This document shows positions 13,185 to 14,459 of a stretch of DNA of 14,459 nucleotides, in pieces. Position numbers and translations under genes: made by a program. Each line of letters begins with the position of its first letter. Within the stretch, counting starts at the first letter, position 1. Source of the stretch: Candidatus Zipacnadia bacterium (GTDB lineage Bacteria; Armatimonadota; Zipacnadia; Zipacnadales; Zipacnadaceae); the NCBI GenBank assembly GCA_029821455.1, contig JALGTI010000207.1:1-14459 (forward strand), in the 5' to 3' direction. The notes below the pieces were generated by a model that searched no databases, had not been told where the DNA came from, and saw only the letters and a program-made list of their open reading frames with translations.

Positions 13185-13262
13185 CCCCCTCCCAGCTCGC
13201 CCTGAGCCTGCCGAAGGGAAGGGAGGGGGAATAGAGGTACCTTGGCAGGCGAGACGCCTACC
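13185..13262. repeat. Mosaic interspersed repeat, copy 3, between converging genes
   Basis: 13185-13231 matches the reverse complement of 6924-6970 at 43 of 47 positions. It can form a large stem: CCCCCTCCC (13185-13193) with GGGAGGGGG (13221-13229), and CCCT with AGGG inside. 13244-13260 (GGCAGGCGAGACGCCTA) corresponds to the hairpin module at 7101-7117. Position between the ends of two converging genes would suit a bidirectional stop, but no T tract is present. Confidence 0.75.
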
Positions 13263-13287
13263 CCACGCGTTGTGTTCCCGGCTCCGT

Positions 13288-14176
13288 CTATGCCATCTCT
13301 ATCTTCACATCTTCGGCCACGCCCCCGAGGATAGTGTAATCAGTGCGCACCTCCTGCAGGATCGAACCTGGCACAAACTTGTTGACCGGGCCGTGGGCCA
13401 CTAGCCTGGCGATGAAGCTTTGCCACGCCATCGAACCGGGTGGCCCGCACGTCCCGTCCAGCCAGAAGCTGCGATGCTTCGCACCGAGGATGTCGGCCGG
13501 GGCGATGCTGGCGGCCTTGGGCGGTACCCACGACCAGTCGCCGCTGAAGCTGTGCAGGGCGTTCTGCATTATGGTCATCGGATGCAGCTCCACGATCTGG
13601 GCGGTGGCCTTCTTATACTGGGCCAGGGTCTTGTAGTTGTGACCCATGTGGGACTCCCAGAAGGCGATGTGGCCGCACCAGCCGATCCCGCCATAGCAGC
13701 AGTCAGCCCCGCCTTCATCAGCGATCATCCGGGAGTAGTCCTTGATATTGTTGGTATTGGGGAAGTGGATGTTCTCTTCCTTAGGGCGCAGCCTACGGTC
13801 AATCCGCCCGAAGAAGTTCTTCATCATCGCCGTGGCGAATGACCCCTCCCAGTCCGGTGGAGCCGTGTTGCCGTTTTCGTCGGCGTACTCATCCATGTTG
13901 TAGGTGATGAGGTGGCTGCAGTCCAGCTTCATCGCGTTGATTATGCGGGCGACGATAGCAAACTGTGGCACCGGCCCCACCGGCAGTATTAGCACACACT
14001 TGCGCCCCTCATCACGTGCCTGGACGATGCGGGTGACGATGTCGGTGGCAAAGGCCCCGTAGAACTCCCTTGTTAGGGTGCTTGGTGATCTGGCTCTTCT
14101 TGATGGCTCGGACTTTGGCGCAGACCTTCGGGTCCTGGAAATCAATGAACTTTGACAGCGCGGGCATAAAGGCCAT
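13288..14176 (-). pseudogene. NagB-like glucosamine-6-phosphate isomerase/deaminase family protein, frameshifted near the N-terminus
   Basis: The frame from ATG 14176 (GGAGG 8 bases upstream) starts MAFMPALSKFIDFQDPKVCA and continues to KSQITKHPNK, but then leaves the correct frame. The family body continues one base later, in the frame ending at 13288, with EFYGAFATDIVTRI. The break is at a GGG run near 14079-14082 (AACAAGGGAGTT on the minus strand), consistent with one extra base or a small deletion. The body shows YNMDEYADENGN (like the NagB active-site DEY), GGIGWCGHIAFWE (like GIGxDGHIAFNE), ELHPMTIMQNALHSF and WSWVPPKAASI. In the GIG loop, the Asp of the NagB ring-opening triad is Cys here, while His and Glu are kept, so the reaction may differ from glucosamine-6-phosphate deamination. 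It lies 113 bp downstream of a URO-D-like gene. Error, mutation or decay cannot be separated from one sequence. Confidence 0.75.
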
Positions 14177-14289
14177 TAGTTGTTCCTCCCTTGCACGGCT
14201 TGATTAGGTAGTGCCCAACTCATCACTACACCATCTGATTTCCTCCCCACTGCCCATTCTACCTTCAGCAAATCGCTTCGCTGTTCTAT

Positions 14290-14459
14290 CTAGCCACACA
14301 CGCCATATTGCTTACAGGCTTCGAAGTAGGCGACGATGTTCTCTCTTGGCGTTCCCTCGCGGAAGCTATCAGAGCTCCGGATGATGGAACCGCCACCCGG
14401 CTTGGCAATTTTCATCGCCTCTGGCACAGTTTTCTCCACCAACTCCGGCGTACCATGCT
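14290..14459 (-). CDS. C-terminal end of a uroporphyrinogen decarboxylase-like (URO-D/MtaA family) protein
   Basis: The last 55 codons of a gene that begins beyond the right edge, ending in TAG at 14290-14292. The peptide reads HGTPELVEKTVPEAMKIA, KPGGGSIIRSSDSFREGTP and RENIVAYFEACKQYGVCG. The pattern GGxIIxSSDSxxEGTPxENIxAYFEAxxxYG is the typical end of the URO-D superfamily. Many members in such genomes are not haem enzymes but corrinoid-linked methyltransferases or unknown enzymes near carbohydrate genes, and the visible part lacks the active-site region. It lies 113 bp upstream of the NagB-like gene on the same strand with no hairpin in between, so they may form one transcription unit. 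Confidence 0.85.
   Translation of the reverse strand, partial: HGTPELVEKTVPEAMKIAKPGGGSIIRSSDSFREGTPRENIVAYFEACKQYGVCG

Overview
The window looks like chromosomal DNA from an uncultured, GC-rich bacterium. The best lineage hint is the prepilin at 9956-10600. Its N-terminus (FPVFAKAREKARQTSCLSN, then MYAQDYDE) and its C-terminal H-X9-DG motif are typical of the large prepilin families of Armatimonadota, Planctomycetota and Lentisphaerota. The L7/L12 protein, the L10 leader and the carbohydrate genes fit an Armatimonadota-like genome. This placement is inferred from remembered family features and was not tested by a search.

Layout. (1) 1-2945, minus strand: an arginine-biosynthesis operon argC-argJ-argB (argB runs off the left edge). 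It has a recognisable promoter at 2917-2945 and a leader of about 265 nt that contains a hairpin and a 10-bp-unit repeat array. (2) 2942-3214, minus: a small membrane/coiled-coil protein. (3) 3215-3819: a 600-base stretch with one doubtful ORF. (4) 3820-6601, plus: a class III PLP aminotransferase followed by a Gfo/Idh/MocA oxidoreductase that is broken by an exact 77-bp tandem duplication. (5) 6602-7130: hairpins and palindromes, then a mosaic interspersed repeat that runs into the 3' end of a Nif3-like gene. (6) 6950-9605, minus: a secreted heparinase II/III-like protein and, 16 bp downstream, the apparently truncated Nif3-like gene. (7) 9956-10685, minus: a prepilin-like pseudopilin with a consensus sigma-70 promoter. 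(8) 10733-10880: a second mosaic repeat. (9) 10895-13156, plus: promoter, L10 leader RNA with attenuator, rplJ, rplL and an unknown acidic-tailed helical protein. (10) 13185-13262: another mosaic repeat between convergent genes. (11) 13288-14459, minus: a frameshifted NagB-like sugar-phosphate isomerase, preceded by the 3' end of a URO-D-like gene.

How it works together. Housekeeping functions (arginine synthesis, ribosomal stalk) are interleaved with carbohydrate-related genes (polysaccharide lyase-like, Gfo/Idh/MocA, NagB-like, URO-D-like). Two of the carbohydrate-related genes carry reading-frame lesions and the Nif3-like gene appears truncated.

The strongest unexplained signal is a family of mosaic, hairpin-rich intergenic repeats. 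They share modules across at least four places, include tandem 10-bp units at different copy numbers, and in two cases extend into coding sequence (the Nif3-like C-terminus and the prepilin leader peptide). I see no CRISPR array, tRNA, rRNA, transposase or phage gene.
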